DNA of 64,000 nucleotides from Microvelia longipes (GCA_018340805.1 JACMZG010001914.1:8120924-8184923); one strand, 5' to 3'. Positions 45,401 through 57,822 are shown, counted from the stretch's first letter. The notes: generated from the sequence alone by a model not told the origin. A program made the numbers and translations.

Positions 45401-48400
45401 ATATTAAAATATCCATAAAATTGTATTGAATACCAGTACTCAATGTTAATACTTTTTGTATTAAAATATCAATAAAATTATATTGAATACCAGTACTCAA
45501 TGTTAATACTTTTTGTACGAAAATATCAATAAAATTTGTATTGAATACCACTTAATGTTAACACTCAATAATTGTTGAGTACCAGTACTCAATGTTAATT
45601 ACTTTTTGTATTAAAATATCAATAAAAATTGTTATTGAATACCAGTACTCAATGTTAATACTTTTTGTATTAAAATATCATAAAATGTATTGAATACCAG
45701 TACTCAATGTTAATACTTTTTGTATTAAAATATCAATAAAATCGTATTGAATACCAGTACTTAATGTTAATTCCTTTTGTATTAAAATATCAATAAAATT
45801 GTATTGAATACCAGTATCAATGTTAATTCCTTTGTATTAAAATATCAATAAAATTATATTGAATACCAGTACTCAATGTTAATACTTTTTGTATCAAAAG
45901 ATGTATAGATTTACATGGGTTTTAAAATTATATATTTACTTAATAAAGTAAGGAAGGACATGCTCGTAACTCCAGCCTACAGCTCCATGTTCTTGCTCCC
46001 AATCATCAAAATCTAGTTTATTGCCTCGGACGTACAGCATGGCATTAATACTGCTTGATCCTCCCATCCCATGGCCTCTTGGATAGTCACAGTATCCATT
46101 GTACACTGATATAATAATAACATATCAAGTCATATAAGAAATATCATAATCAGTCTCAAAAGTAACTCCACAATTTTTATTAATTTAATCAGAACTAAAC
46201 GATCGTCATTAGTGCATAAAAACATAGTAACTTTAAACATAGTGATAAAAAAACGCTATCAGGGACTATTAAATACTAACAAATTTTCAAAAGATTAAAA
46301 CTATTAGAGTAAAATCACTGCAGTGGATGTTAACCCTTGCATATTACCTAAATAATTGTATATAACAATATTATAATATTTTATAGTATAACACACAGTT
46401 ATAATCAGTTGACAGCATGGAAAAATAGTTGGTTCTTAAATACTCTTATCCCATGCACGTAAAATGAGGACCATTATACATTAACTGCTGAATAGTGCAG
46501 CGAGGAGGATGGTGCAAGGGCTGAATACAACCAGGAGGTAAATACTGGTTTCTAATTAGCTAGAGATGACCTTATTTACATACACTTCTGCAGAACACTT
46601 CATTTACATAAAAAATGTTTTAAGAAAATAGCTTTTCCACAAATACTTAAAAATAAAATAAAAATAAATAAAATATGTTTATTCTGCTTTATAAAATTAA
46701 AAATAAAATATTACAATATACTTCTATTTTAAAAGCACATCTTCGAATGAGTCGTGCTCGTGCTCGAGGATGGCTGGAGCAGTTTTATGTGCAGCTATTT
46801 GTAACCTGCTCTTTGTTTTTCTTGCGTAACAAAATGAAAACTAGATTTGTCGAGTTAAAAAATAAAAAATGATCACAAAAAAAAAATAAATAAATAATTA
46901 TAAATGAAACATAATGATAAATTAGCGTAAGCTAGAGCAATTAATAATTGACACATTTATAATGAGTATTTATACTTTATTTATTTATTCTAATATTTTT
47001 TATTATATTAGAATAATAATTTTATTCAAATACAGTGATATGTGTAGATGTTTTAGAAAATTTGACATTTACTTCGGTTATCATTTATAAATTTGGCATC
47101 AGATATATTTAGACATTTAAAATGCACAGTTTGATGGTATGGATCGTATTTAAGATCAACAATTTTTTTTAGAATTTATTCAAATAAGAATTATAATAAG
47201 TCTTTTCTTTGGCTTGTACGGTGTACCTAGGATCTTTTCCTCGTCACATCGGATTCGCTACATTCGTCCTTCTTACTTCGGACTCGCTTCGCTCGTCCTC
47301 AGATAGCAATGAACCATCCGGGCACTGACCACGCTCGATGCTGCATAATTTGTATGATCCAACACAAATTATGGATATAGTTGTCGTGTTAAAAATAAAT
47401 TTGGTGTACTTATTTATTACGTAAACCTTTACTCCACATTTACTATATACATATTACTACATACATATTACTATATACGATATTACTACATTTACATATA
47501 CTATATACATATACTACATACATATACTATATACATATTACTAACATACATATTTATATATACTATATACATATTACTACTACATTTACATAATTACTAT
47601 ATATACATATTATACATTTGTACTAAGCGTCAACTCAATTCGATTATTTTCCGACTTTTTACAATTTTTTAATAATAACGTGCACAAGAAATTTGATAAA
47701 AACTGACCTAATGCTAATAATGAGATGAAACTTGACGTTAGTATTAAACATGGCTACATGCGTACATAATTTTTCAAAAAAAAATCTAAGTCATTATTGC
47801 AGGTTAATGATGTCATAAAACATTATTTTTCGAATTGCACAACTGCAGCTACAGATTGATTTTTGTACAAAGTTTCAACTCTCTAGCATAAACTGGGAGC
47901 TACTATAATAACAGACACTCACACACACACACATACAGACTGACAACATTGTGAAAGTTACTCAGGAAGTCTTATCAACACCTGATACGGATAATTCCGG
48001 TGACATCACAATACTTTTCTAAGTTCTTTCGGTATAAATGAGGTAAAGTAAGAATATATATTACACACATAGGCAAGATTTTTTCTGCTTCACAGTGGTA
48101 TAATTCCAATCCATTTCATTATGATGTAAAAGTTGGTGGAAGAAAGGTGTCTTGGAAAAATGAGTCTCGTCTCCTCCAGCTTCTATTAATAAGATTTTCC
48201 AAGTGTCAACTTCTGATAACCTCCTAGCCAATGTTGAACCTAATCAAAACAACATGAGTCAGTGGCGCTCTTACCAATACAATCAAAAAATACATAGTTC
48301 ACATATGAAATAATACAAAGTTCACATATGCCAGCGAATTGAGGTGATTTTTTTGGAAGGAGGGACTTACTGATAAAGAGTATGTAAATATTTTTGAGCT

Positions 48401-48456
48401 CTATATATATATTATATATATATATATATAATATATTATATATATAATATGTGTGT

Positions 48457-48491
<35 letters not shown>

Positions 48492-51400
48492 AAGGACGTA
48501 TGAGACAATGTTCCTAGATGTTTGTATGGGACACGATAAGTGTCCAATGTTTTCTCAGATTAAAAAATAACTCATCAATAATTTTAAAACATTATAAGAC
48601 TAAAAAATTATCTGATCAAGCTGAAATTGTATACACATGCAGAAATTATTTAAATTTTGTTACCAGCACTAGTTCCGGTTTTGAATCGATTGACGTATAT
48701 AAAATAATGTAAACAAATCTAAATATTAGATTTGTTGATCAAAAAATCAACTTTGACATTGTATTGAAGATCAATACAATCATTGTTTGATTGTATTGAT
48801 CAAAAAATAAGTTTTTTGATCAATACATTTCTAAATTCGTTCATATCGCGGCAATATGCCACTTAAGTAAACTGGTAATATGACAAACTGACATGAGATA
48901 ACAACCACGTTGTCGCAAAGCGGCCACACAAAGGCGTGGGGGCCGCGAAGCAGGCCTCATTGTCAACGGCCTTTTGTCCATGTAGCGACCAAAAGGCCGA
49001 ATAGTTGATATTAAAATTTGACTCCGTATATGCGTTTCACATACTTACTAAGTATAAGTAAACTAAATTTCAGTCCTATCGGATTCCTTTTAAAAGTTGT
49101 ATGTGTTTTTTTTTAAATTTTGTGTTTTCTGTTTGACTTTATCATATTGTTTACCTTATATAGTATGATTATGATAGGTTTCAGGTCCAAATTATTTTCA
49201 ATTTTTAGTGAACTTTAGCTGACATTATTGAGGATTAATGACGTCATAAATATTTTATCAACAAATGACTTTTGTATGATTGATTAATGTAGCAAGTTTC
49301 AATCTGAACTGACAAAGCGTTCAACATTATCACGAGGCTAAACATGAGGCCCTAGGCATCTTGGACGCTTCAGGCGTCAACGCTGAAGCCATTTGAAGGC
49401 ACATCGTAATTACCTTCTGTCAGTTTGTTATATTATGAGTTTTTGTAATAAACTTGTTGCCTCAATGTTCGGGAATTGCCAAATTTATTATATATGTATA
49501 TAGATACGAAAAAGTAAAAAGGTGATAAGTCGAAAAATGCAACTTTTCAAGAATCGAAAAACAAACTTTGAATGAAGCTCTAAAATCGTTAAAACTAGTT
49601 ACAGTTTTTATTTTAACATTATTATATTTATTGGTATGTTCTGTAAAATAACAAAAAAAAAGTTTTCTGTGGAGAGTGTTTATTTTTCTTTTCCTGAAGA
49701 TGGGCTCGATTATGCTCATCCTAGAACTCAAAGATTGAAGTCTTCATTAATTATTTTAAATTTTGATGTTTAAATTTTTTCCAATTCATTAATGATATCA
49801 TAAATATATATTTTTCTATTATTATTTTCATTGTTGGTCCCCTTGATAGTTTTATAAACTATCAGTGTCATAACTGTAAATACTTATGTAAAATTTGTCT
49901 CAGGATATCAGAATTAATTTTCTTACTGCTACAGGGAGGCCCAAAGCCCGCGTAGCTGCCCAAGGGGAGAGGCCGCATAGCAACTACGGGGCCTTCGGCC
50001 CGTATTTTTTTAAAAAAGTGCATTTTTGATCCAATGCTCTTTGGTCATAAATGTTCTTATGGTATGTTATATTACTACTACTAGTCTTATGTATAGTCAC
50101 TTTCGTGCCAAATCTCAATTCGATCACATCATTTTTTCGCGTTTTATGATTTTAAAAAAATGTCTGTGTCATTAGTGCGGGTTAATGAAGATATAAAAAA
50201 ATATTTTCCGAATAGCACAACTACAGTGGTAGATTGATTTTTGTACAAATTTTCAACTTTCTAGCCTAAATACGCTGGGCGCTACGATGATAACAGACAC
50301 ACACAGACACTGACAGACAACTTTGCGAAAACCACTCAGAAGGCCTTAAAAACACCTAAAACGGATAATTCCGGTTTCATCCCGGTTTCGGATTTTTTAA
50401 ACACAATACTTTTCCTATATACCTACGGTATAAATGAGGAAAAGTAAAAAAATCGTTACTTAGTGCAAGACAACAAGAAAAACAATGTATTGTATTGATT
50501 AAACCTTTAGTTCGTTGTAGGGTAACTCGGTCTTTGGAGGTACTCGGTTACACTGACAAGTTATTCGACAAGTTATATGACAAGTGCGATGCCCCTCCTA
50601 AATTTGCTGTTTATCACACTTGATTTCGAATGTAAATACTGAAAAGACTGGCTGCATTGCTACAATAAGAGCATTCATTTGTTTTTAAAATGTCTTGCCA
50701 AATGGGGATTTTCTACGATGGTTGTCGTAGAATGGTGACATCGATCTTTTCATAAAAACTATGAAAGGACATGTGAAATTATGTTATCTGCCTATTTTCA
50801 TTTAAATTGAAAACGATATTTTTTTGCCCAAAGCCTCCTACATTGTCCCTTTACTTCTCATTGCTCCCTCTTAATGGCTTCCTACGTCTCATCGCCTCTT
50901 AAAATCCTTCGTCGCCACCAGGGGGGCGATATCGCCAACGTTAAGTACCACAGATCTGCACTTCACTCTACATTCTACTACTCATCTTACTTAGTTGAAG
51001 CAGAGACAACAAGCAGAAAGTACTAAGCAGGGAGTTACTTCAATTATTGAAGTAACTCCCGAAGAAGGTTATTTTTTCGAGGGGAAAAATTGCATATGAC
51101 ACCCAAGCATAGAGATATATACTAGAGAGGGCATAGCCTATCTTAATACATTGAGAGGCCTGCAACATTTTTTTGGGGCTCTCAGGGGCTCTGTATAACT
51201 TCATTGAAACCTCCTTTAAGAGTAAGTAAAGGTTACAAATCAAGCGTTGTCGGCTTTTTCCGGATTGTTTGGGTTTTGTTTTCTATTGTAAACGTTGTAT
51301 TATATAATGTTTATTTTATCAAGAATGTTCAGGTTCCTTTTTTTGATGTTTAAAAATTTATCCGATAGAGCCCCTCTAGTAATAATATCTCTATACACCC

Positions 51401-52403
51401 AAGAAAATACAAGATTACATCTCCAAACGTCTAAAGATGAATATAGTAAAACGTCTATTTTAGTCCTTATGGAGTAAAATAGTTATTTATGCACCAAGGG
51501 AGTAAAGAATGCTATTATTTCTATGAGCAGTTAGTTGGTTAATGCGTGAGCTGAGGTAACCAAAGTATTTAATTTTTTAATAGTTATGACTATTAACTCC
51601 CGAGGCGAAGCCGAGGGGTTAATTGCGGGAAAAAAGGGGAGTTAATTGCGAGGGGGAAAATAGCATTTTACTCCCAAGGTGGATACAAGATTTTATCTCC
51701 AGACGTTGATTTAATTTTAACACGTTTTGTTGTGTTTTATTCTAATTTTTATGGGTCGGACCCCCTTATAAATTTTGTGGATGCTGTCCCCAAAAAAATA
51801 TAAAAAAATTATTGCTCCAAAAAACTTCTTTTGACCTGAAACGGATTTTGAGCCAGTAAAACAATGTTTTTTGGTCGGGTCCCCCTTTATAAATTTTGGG
51901 GGTGCCACCCCCGGGAAAATTACAAAAATGGATGGGACACATGTAAAAATTTCGAGAATACCACCCCCCTAAAAATTGATATAATTGGCTCTAATAACCC
52001 AATAACAGAAAAACACATTTTACTTTTTACTCCTAGGGGGGTGAAAAATAACTTTTTCTCCCTGGGGAGTGAAAAGTGCTTCTTTACTCCCTAAAAACTA
52101 GTCAATAAACTTTACATTATACAGAGGCTGAAGATAAAGTAAATTTTTTCTCCAATGGAGTTAAAATGCTTCGCTAATACCTAAAAACTAGTCATTTAAA
52201 TTCACATTATGTACCGTCCGGAAAGAAATGAACATGCCTAAATTTTAAAATGACTTACCTGCTGAACCAGCTCCAACTATGATGAAATCATACGTTGGCA
52301 ATACTTCCTCACTTGATGTTTCCGGTGGATTCTCTAATTGCTGTGGAAAATAATAAGGTACCAAAGCTGCGAATACAGCAAGAAAAGCTTTCAAACCTAA
52401 CAT
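42481..52403 (-). CDS. GMC oxidoreductase C (glucose dehydrogenase-like), intact
   Basis: Four exons: 52,259-52,403, 48,069-48,239, 45,940-46,105, 42,481-43,738, phases 1, 1 and 2 as in gene B, giving 579 aa. The start ATG (52,401-52,403) opens a hydrophobic leader ([20 protein letters not shown]), suggesting secretion. The FAD fold is VGAGSAG at 43-49. Signature 1 is canonical ([13 protein letters not shown]) and signature 2 is [15 protein letters not shown]. Catalytic His is H503 in [10 protein letters not shown], partner N549 in RANTNAAT. Outside the last 62 shared codons it differs from B at roughly half of residues. The introns are large (4.0, 2.0, 2.2 kb) and carry R1, R2, R4 and R5 repeats and a 57-bp minisatellite. 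The exon 2 donor (CTAT/GTGTGT) is weak, and an R1 copy ends within about 20 bases of it. The substrate is unknown. Confidence 0.92.
44130..44310 (-). repeat. R1 fragment (gene C intron 3)
   Basis: Contains CAGACTCGCTTCGCTCGTCC and the R1 end 'acttttatacctgcggtac'. The middle is deleted. Confidence 0.65.
44345..45897 (+). repeat. 57-bp minisatellite, about 27 copies (gene C intron 3)
   Basis: Unit: ATTGTATTGAATACCAGTAC, TCAATGTTAATACTTTTTGT, ATTAAAATATCAATAAA. Because 57 is divisible by three, long frames run through it ([19 protein letters not shown] repeated). These are not called as genes. It ends about 40 bases from the exon 3 donor. The captured exon copy at 27.9 kb continues past this point without any repeat. 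Confidence 0.93.
47205..48055 (-). repeat. R1 repeat (gene C intron 2), nearly complete
   Basis: Runs from CGGTGTACCTAGGATC to CTTTCGGTATAAATGAGG. 5S-like part at about 47,309-47,361 (minus: GCAGCATCGAGCGTGGTCAG). A local TACATATTACTA array (47,440-47,620) has expanded within it. It ends about 14 bases from the exon 2 donor. Confidence 0.78.
48403..48487. repeat. (TA)n-(TG)n compound microsatellite
   Basis: Short AT tract followed by GTGTGT, in gene C intron 1. Confidence 0.92.
48705..49330. repeat. R1-related sequence (gene C intron 1)
   Basis: 'ttcatatcgcggcaatatgccactta' matches 63,930-63,965. 49,010-49,330 resembles the R1 body. A GC-rich patch (AAGCGGCCACACAAAGGCGT) at 48,915-49,010 is unassigned. 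Confidence 0.4.
50080..50455 (-). repeat. R1 repeat body (gene C intron 1)
   Basis: From 'cgtgccaaatctcaattcgatc' to TACCTACGGTATAAATGAGG. The 5S-like end is missing. Confidence 0.75.
51108..51395 (-). mobile_element. R2 MITE, full length, 8-bp TSD, inside a CACCCAAG-type repeat end
   Basis: CATAGAGATATATACTAGAG at the left, AATAATATCTCTATA at the right, with exact CACCCAAG duplications (51,100-51,107 and 51,396-51,403). The sequence after the right duplication (ACAAGATTACATCTCC) resembles the R4 end, so it landed in an R4 remnant. Confidence 0.88.
51480..51710 (+). repeat. R4 repeat (gene C intron 1)
   Basis: GTTATTTATGCACCAAGGGA to TTTTACTCCCAAGGTGGATA. The ends are inverted (CCAAGGGAGTAAA against TTTACTCCCAAGG). 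Confidence 0.68.
52010..52215 (-). repeat. R5 repeat (gene C intron 1)
   Basis: Two related units ending CTAAAAACTAGTCAATAAAC and CTAAAAACTAGTCATTTAAA, 40 bp upstream of the exon 1 donor (in minus sense, downstream of it). Confidence 0.65.
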
Positions 52404-53109
52404 CTTCCTTGCAGGACTATTTCAATAATTTACAAAATAATATGCAATTTTTTTAAACCTTGATTAATATAATTTAAAGTTTATATTAAATCAAACTCGT
52501 ATAATCAAGGTCAACTAGAATCTTCCTAACAAAACGAAATTGAGTAGTTCAAAGAATAATATTTCTAAGTACCATCTACTTGTAAGTACTACAACTTAAT
52601 TACTTATTAATTAAATAATTATATGGTAATAAATATGAAGAATAATAAAATTGTTGCACGTATTTATTTATTAAGCTACAGGGGTAAACAACAAATCGTT
52701 TATCTACAACTAAATGTGCAACATCATAGATATTTCATCATAGAACTAAAGTTCGAAAACAAGTCGATGAACAGAATTTAAGTGCGAATGTGAGAAGAAA
52801 TGATTTGGTTTGGTCCAGTTGGAGGAAGAAAAGGAGGAAAGGAAGCCAATTACCTACCGGACCGCAATGTTTCAATGGTCAAATGTTTTTTCTGTAAAAG
52901 GTCGTTTACCTTAGTCCCGCAACTTCTTTTCAAATTTGTTAAAAAATACATACACGCGATCAAATATACACGATGGCAAGATGATCAGCTTCCAATAAGT
53001 GCTTAAAAATGGAGAAGTTTAGAGCTCTGGAAACTAAATGAGAAAAATTAAATTAATACGCCTTTCATCTTTATATTTTTGTTTCTTTTATCTTCCTATG
53101 TTCGTTAAC
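52404..53109. other. Upstream of gene C; no gene seen
   Basis: Presumed promoter region of gene C. A frame at 52,800-53,006 (MIWFGPVGGRKGGKEANYLP) has no recognisable family. Confidence 0.4.
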
Positions 53110-53138
53110 TATACATATATAATATATATAATATATAT

Positions 53139-53170
<32 letters not shown>

Positions 53171-53175
53171 ATATA
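53110..53175. repeat. (TA)n microsatellite
   Basis: Short interrupted AT tract. Confidence 0.9.
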
Positions 53176-54296
53176 TTTGTAGTGTTCAACTTTTGACGGA
53201 AAAAAATGAAAAAAAGTGTTCTGGCATATCTTCAAAATGAACTTCTTTTCCTTTCTGTGTCCCAAGGCCATTCACAAAATGTCACTCTTTTTATTTTGGT
53301 TTAGACATTCGAGGACAATGGATGCAATCATTTATTATTAAATGGTTTTCCTACTTATTATTGTATATTGAATTATTTATTTATACATTCCTTTAAATGT
53401 TTTATTTTATCTTGTAACATTAATCAAGTGTTTAGTTACACACTTTTATCTAATTTTAAGTTTCATACTTTTAATAAAAGTATTGCATAACGCTTATTCT
53501 TAATAATTAATATACAGATTGATAACTTTAACTTATTTTCGGAAAATACATATTAGATATAAAAACTGTTTTAACTCTATGAAATTTTTAAAATTGTTAA
53601 TAACTGATCTCATACATAATAAAAAAAATACATCTCTTAGACTCGTTTGCATATAACGTATATAATAATTATTTATTTATTCGTTTACAAAATAAGAGTA
53701 AAAGAATATTTCAAATGACAAAATTGTAAAATATTTAAAATTGTAAGTACATAAGAAGTACGAATTTAAATAAATTGGCTAAAGTGTGCTGCTTTAACGT
53801 AAGTAGGGTGTATGTATTTTATTATTTAGAAACGCAGCTATGTTCCGCCCCGCCAAGTCAAGAAAAAAAGTTAAAATACCCCGCTTAGTCAGTAAAATAA
53901 AAAAAATCAAAACCTATCAAAGCTGCCAGTGTATATTATGCTGTACGCAACAAAGTAGTGGTTTTCAGGGTCTGTAGCTTGTAAACGGCTATGTGTACAT
54001 AAACAATATTATAATATATTTAAAGGGCGTGAATTGTAGATCAAAAAGAAAAAAATCATCCAAATCGGCCGAGTTGAAGTGGAGAAAAAGAGGTCTGAAG
54101 ATGGCATTTTTGACGACTTCTTATTCTTATTCTTCCTGCACTTTTTGTTGACGCACTTACAGCTTTAACTGCTGAACTTATTTTGTCGTATGAGGACTTT
54201 TTGGATTCGTCTTATGCACGTGAGTATTCCTCTCTCATAAAATCTCCAATTCGACATTTCTACGCGGAACGAAAAAAATAAGGTAAATAGATTTAT
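53176..54296. other. No gene seen
   Basis: AT-rich, with no recognisable frame or repeat. Confidence 0.4.
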
Positions 54297-54656
54297 AAAA
54301 CTTAAACAAGGGGCCCTGTAATTTGATTATCTTAAGAAAGACTATACTAATATAAAAAGGTGCCCTATTTTTAGATAAAGAGATTGTATTGAACTTATAA
54401 AAAGGGGCCCCTAGGACTTGATGGTCTTAAACCAGACTTACTAAGATTAAACGGGGCGCTATTTTTGGTAAATTGTATAAAGTTCAAACAAGGGGCCTCG
54501 CGATTTGATGATCTTAAAACAGACTATACTAATCTCTACTGGGGCATGACGCATGAACCGATTTTATCAGTAGGTTTACTTTTCTTTACTTTATCTTTTT
54601 GGGGCCCCTAACCGCTGGGGGCTTCCCGCATTGCGGGCCTTTACGGGCCCGGCCAC
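54297..54656 (-). mobile_element. Possible hAT-type end with sub-terminal tandem repeats
   Basis: Diverged units of about 110 bp, each with GGGGCCC and 'aaagactatactaat', lead to a GC-rich right end whose minus strand begins CAGTGGCCGGGCCCGTAAAG. CAGTGGC ends and GGGGCCC repeats recall TTF-type hAT elements. The left end and duplication are not found. Confidence 0.35.
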
Positions 54657-54839
54657 TGACGCCAATACTGACTAGCATTAGTTCCTTTTACCTATAGCAT
54701 TCATTACAAAGAGATAATTTTTATCTCGTACAGAAGTAATATTACATAAATTTGATTTTTCCTCATAAGTATATAGGAAATTTATTGTTTTGCGCAAAAA
54801 TATTCCGAAAACTATTTCACCTCAATCATCCGTTTGAAT

Positions 54840-55145
54840 TTGATATGTTTTTGAGACCTCCTGAGCGATACACTTAAGAGTGTAGACATAAAGGGATACA
54901 TGATACACTTGTACCAAATTTCAACTTAAATTGTTTATTTTTCGATTTTGTACAATTTTTAAAAAAACAACAAGTCATTTAATAAAAATTAAATAAATGC
55001 TGATATTGAGATAAAACCTGGCGCATATATTGGTGTTGGTCCTATATTTGACTACATGCAAAACAATCGAAACAATTTTCATCGTTTTAAGAATTTTCGT
55101 GTCATTTTGTTCGGTTAATTACGTAATAAAAATTATTACCATAGA
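54840..55145 (-). repeat. R1 repeat body fragment
   Basis: 'cacttgtaccaaatttcaactta' through 'gttaattacgtaataaaa'. The end is replaced by LINE 3' sequence. Confidence 0.62.
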
Positions 55146-55164
55146 AATTCACGGTTCTTCTGTC

Positions 55165-55315
55165 TAGATTAGATGAAATATACCTACACTTGAAATTGAA
55201 AGGAGAAGAACACTATCTTAGAGAGCTGGCAAAAAGGGCCCAACAAGGTGGCCTAATAGCCTGGTAGTTACTACCACTCCCCCCATATTAATACTACATG
55301 TAATATAAAATCCAT
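55165..55315 (+). mobile_element. LINE 3'-end fragment
   Basis: GAGAGCTGGCAAAAAGGGCC, AACAAGGTGGCCTAATAGCC and a terminal ATTAATACTACATG, similar to 33,450-33,650. Confidence 0.5.
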
Positions 55316-55674
55316 TTTAGACCAAAAGATCTGATATTTGCAATTCGTACACGTGACAGTGTCGCCACGTGATGAAATGAAGACTTATTCTAATTCTTGG
55401 TTTTATATTTCGTCAAATTAATTCAGTATATGAAAAGAGATTTAAACAAATTTTATAAAAAGGTCAAATTTAAATACGTTAGGGTCAAGGTTGTGAAAAT
55501 AAACTTGAAAACGAAATCTAGAGAAAACAAAAAAAATATTAATATTAATACCTTTTGATGGCTTAAAAGGAGGAATAAAATAAAATTGTTGAGTCGACTT
55601 GGCACCGAGGGCAGTTCTTTTGTATGATAAAACCTTCTAAACTTAAAAACGTCTTAAATGTCAAAAGCTAATAA

Positions 55675-56000
55675 AATAGAATAGCTAATAAAACGTTTTA
55701 CTCAATAGAATTAAATAAAATAGAATAGAAGAGAATACAATGTTACTTAAGCGAAAACGTTACATAAGAGAAAGGAAAGAATAAAAGAGAATAGAATAGA
55801 AAAGAATAAAAGAGAATAGAATAGAAAAGAATAGTATAGAAGACAAGAGAAAAGAAAAGAATAGTATAAAAGACAAAAGAAAAGAAAAGAAGAGAATAGA
55901 ACTGAAATGATAAAATAGAATAGAATAAAGTAGAATAGAAGCTAATAGAATAGATTAGAAGAGAAGAAACTAGAATAGAATAGTAGAGAAAAGAAAAGAA
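55675..56000 (+). repeat. AGAATAGAAAAGA-type simple repeat
   Basis: Degenerate 5- to 6-bp purine repeat (AGAAT, AGAAA) on the plus strand. Frames on either strand are compositional. Confidence 0.85.
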
Positions 56001-56359
56001 GATAATAGCAAAATGTATGTTTTAGATTAAGATTTACACAAATGCATTTTAGGCATTGGTTTTTTCTATAAACACGCCTACGTTTTAACAAGCATGCCAC
56101 CATTTCAAAAACATAAAATAAATTGTCTGTAAAGTATGACAAAAAGTAAAAAATTAAATAAGTATAAGAGTAGAATTGAAAATAAAATTATAAATTTGGG
56201 ATAATTTCGGAATAAGAATTACAATAAGCATAGGTTAAAACCGTCTGCAGGAGATGCACATTTTTTTCAATATATGTATCTTGAACATTATGTATAAGTC
56301 TTATGAAATATTACAAAATATGAAAACTGCTAGAAATAAGAGTAAAATATATGCTATAG

Positions 56360-56425
56360 AAAAGATTTTTCAAGTCCTTTAATACATTGAGATAATGCCC
56401 TCTTTAGTATACATATATCTCTATG
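56360..56425 (+). mobile_element. R2 MITE, 3' end
   Basis: 'aagtcctttaatacattgagat' through ATATATCTCTATG, 16 bases before the next copy. Confidence 0.65.
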
Positions 56426-56441
56426 TTTATATATGGTTATT

Positions 56442-56740
56442 CATAGAGATATTATTACTAGAGGGACCCTATAGGTTAAATTTTGAAACATCGAGTAACC
56501 TGAACCTGAACACCTTCGCTTAGAAATAAAATAAAATATTCAGTACAACATTACAATAAATCATATAGTAGAACGTTAAATATACAATTCAAAACACAAT
56601 TAATGTGCGGGAAGCCGAAATCGATCAATTTATTATAATCTTTACTTACTCTTGAAGGGGGTTTCATTGAGGTTACACAGAGCCCCTGAGAACCCCAAAA
56701 TGATGTTTCAGGTCTCTCAATGTATTGAGATAGGCAAGGA
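56442..56740 (+). mobile_element. R2 MITE, 3' truncated
   Basis: CATAGAGATATTATTACTAG through 'caatgtattgagataggc'. The final 40 bp are missing. Confidence 0.78.
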
Positions 56741-56761
56741 ATTGTATAAGGTTATTCTATA

Positions 56762-57096
56762 CATAGAGATATATTACTAGAGGGGCCCTATTGGTTGAAT
56801 TTTGAAACATCGAAAAAGTAAGCTGACCACATTCCAATTATCATTTTCATTAAATAAACCAAACAAAAAAACAGTAAATTATATACTAGAATGTTTAAAA
56901 TACAAATCACAACACAAACAATTGAAATTGTTAAGCTTGTTTCAAATCCGAAAACAATTGATTAATTATAACCTTAACTCCCTCTTGGAGGAGGTTTCAA
57001 TAAGGTTACACAGAGCCCCTGAGAGCCCCAATAAAATGTTTCAGGCCTCTCAATGTATTAAGATAGGCTATGCCCTCTCTAGTATATATCTCTATG
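56762..57096 (+). mobile_element. R2 MITE, full length, 8-bp TSD
   Basis: CATAGAGATATATTACTAGA to CTCTAGTATATATCTCTATG, flanked by exact ATTCTATA duplications (56,754-56,761 and 57,097-57,104). The open frame on the plus strand is incidental. Confidence 0.88.
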
Positions 57097-57119
57097 ATTC
57101 TATACAATTCTAATTCTTC

Positions 57120-57225
57120 AATTCTGGGAGATAGGCTTAGTATATATAAGAACAGGCCCCCTCTAGTATATACAAAGAGACTAAAACTATATATAATTTT
57201 TGGGGTCTTTGAGTATATATCTCTA
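57120..57225 (+). mobile_element. R2 MITE end scraps
   Basis: CCCCCTCTAGTATATA and GAGTATATATCTCTAAG recur within 100 bp. Confidence 0.5.
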
Positions 57226-57541
57226 AGTTGTTAAAAAAATAATAATTTTATTAAAAAGTGGGTTGACTCAAGTTACATTTATTCCATGTTTTTTGCATCT
57301 TTAAGTAGCATTTTTTTTAATTATAATTTTAAATTGTGGTATCATTTGAATAAATAAGTTCAATTATTATAAATTTAAATATCTGTAAACAGATTTTTTT
57401 TCATAAACGGGGGTTTTACTATTTCGGGGGGGGGGTTTGAAATTGGGGGAAGTTTCCTGTTGAAAAATCGGTTGGTTCCCGGAAAAACGATTGAAATGGT
57501 AACCCTAATAGCAGGCAAACACAATTTTCCTATATATAGAC

Positions 57542-57822
57542 AAAGAGCCCAGGGGTGCTTTGTTAATAAAAAGTGTAATGGCTGGAACCGGTCTCAATTT
57601 TTCGTAAATACATTCCTGAACAAGGATCTGCAATTCTGCCGACTCGTATCGGATGGGTGTCCCATGCAGAACGCACTTTAGGGGTCAAAGGTTCTGCCTG
57701 GGATACCCATCCGAAACGAGTCTGCAGAATTGCGCAGATCCTTGTTCAGGAAGATATTTACGAAAAATTAAGACCGGTTCCAGCCATTACACTTTTTATT
57801 AACAAAACACCCCAGGGCTCTT
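57542..57822. mobile_element. Fold-back element inserted in an R1 end
   Basis: Arms of about 130 bp (57,542-57,676 and 57,690-57,822) are inverted repeats, from AAGAGCCCAGGGGTGCTTTG to its complement. They include GATCCTTGTTCAGGA / CCTGAACAAGGATC. On both sides the sequence is the R1 end (ACAATTTTCCTATATA ... ATACCTACGGTA), so the palindrome was inserted there, possibly with duplication of TATA. Confidence 0.75.

Noticed and set aside
52800..53006. Small gene MIWFGPVGGRKGG...
   Set aside because: No recognisable domain, no splice context and a composition compatible with chance.
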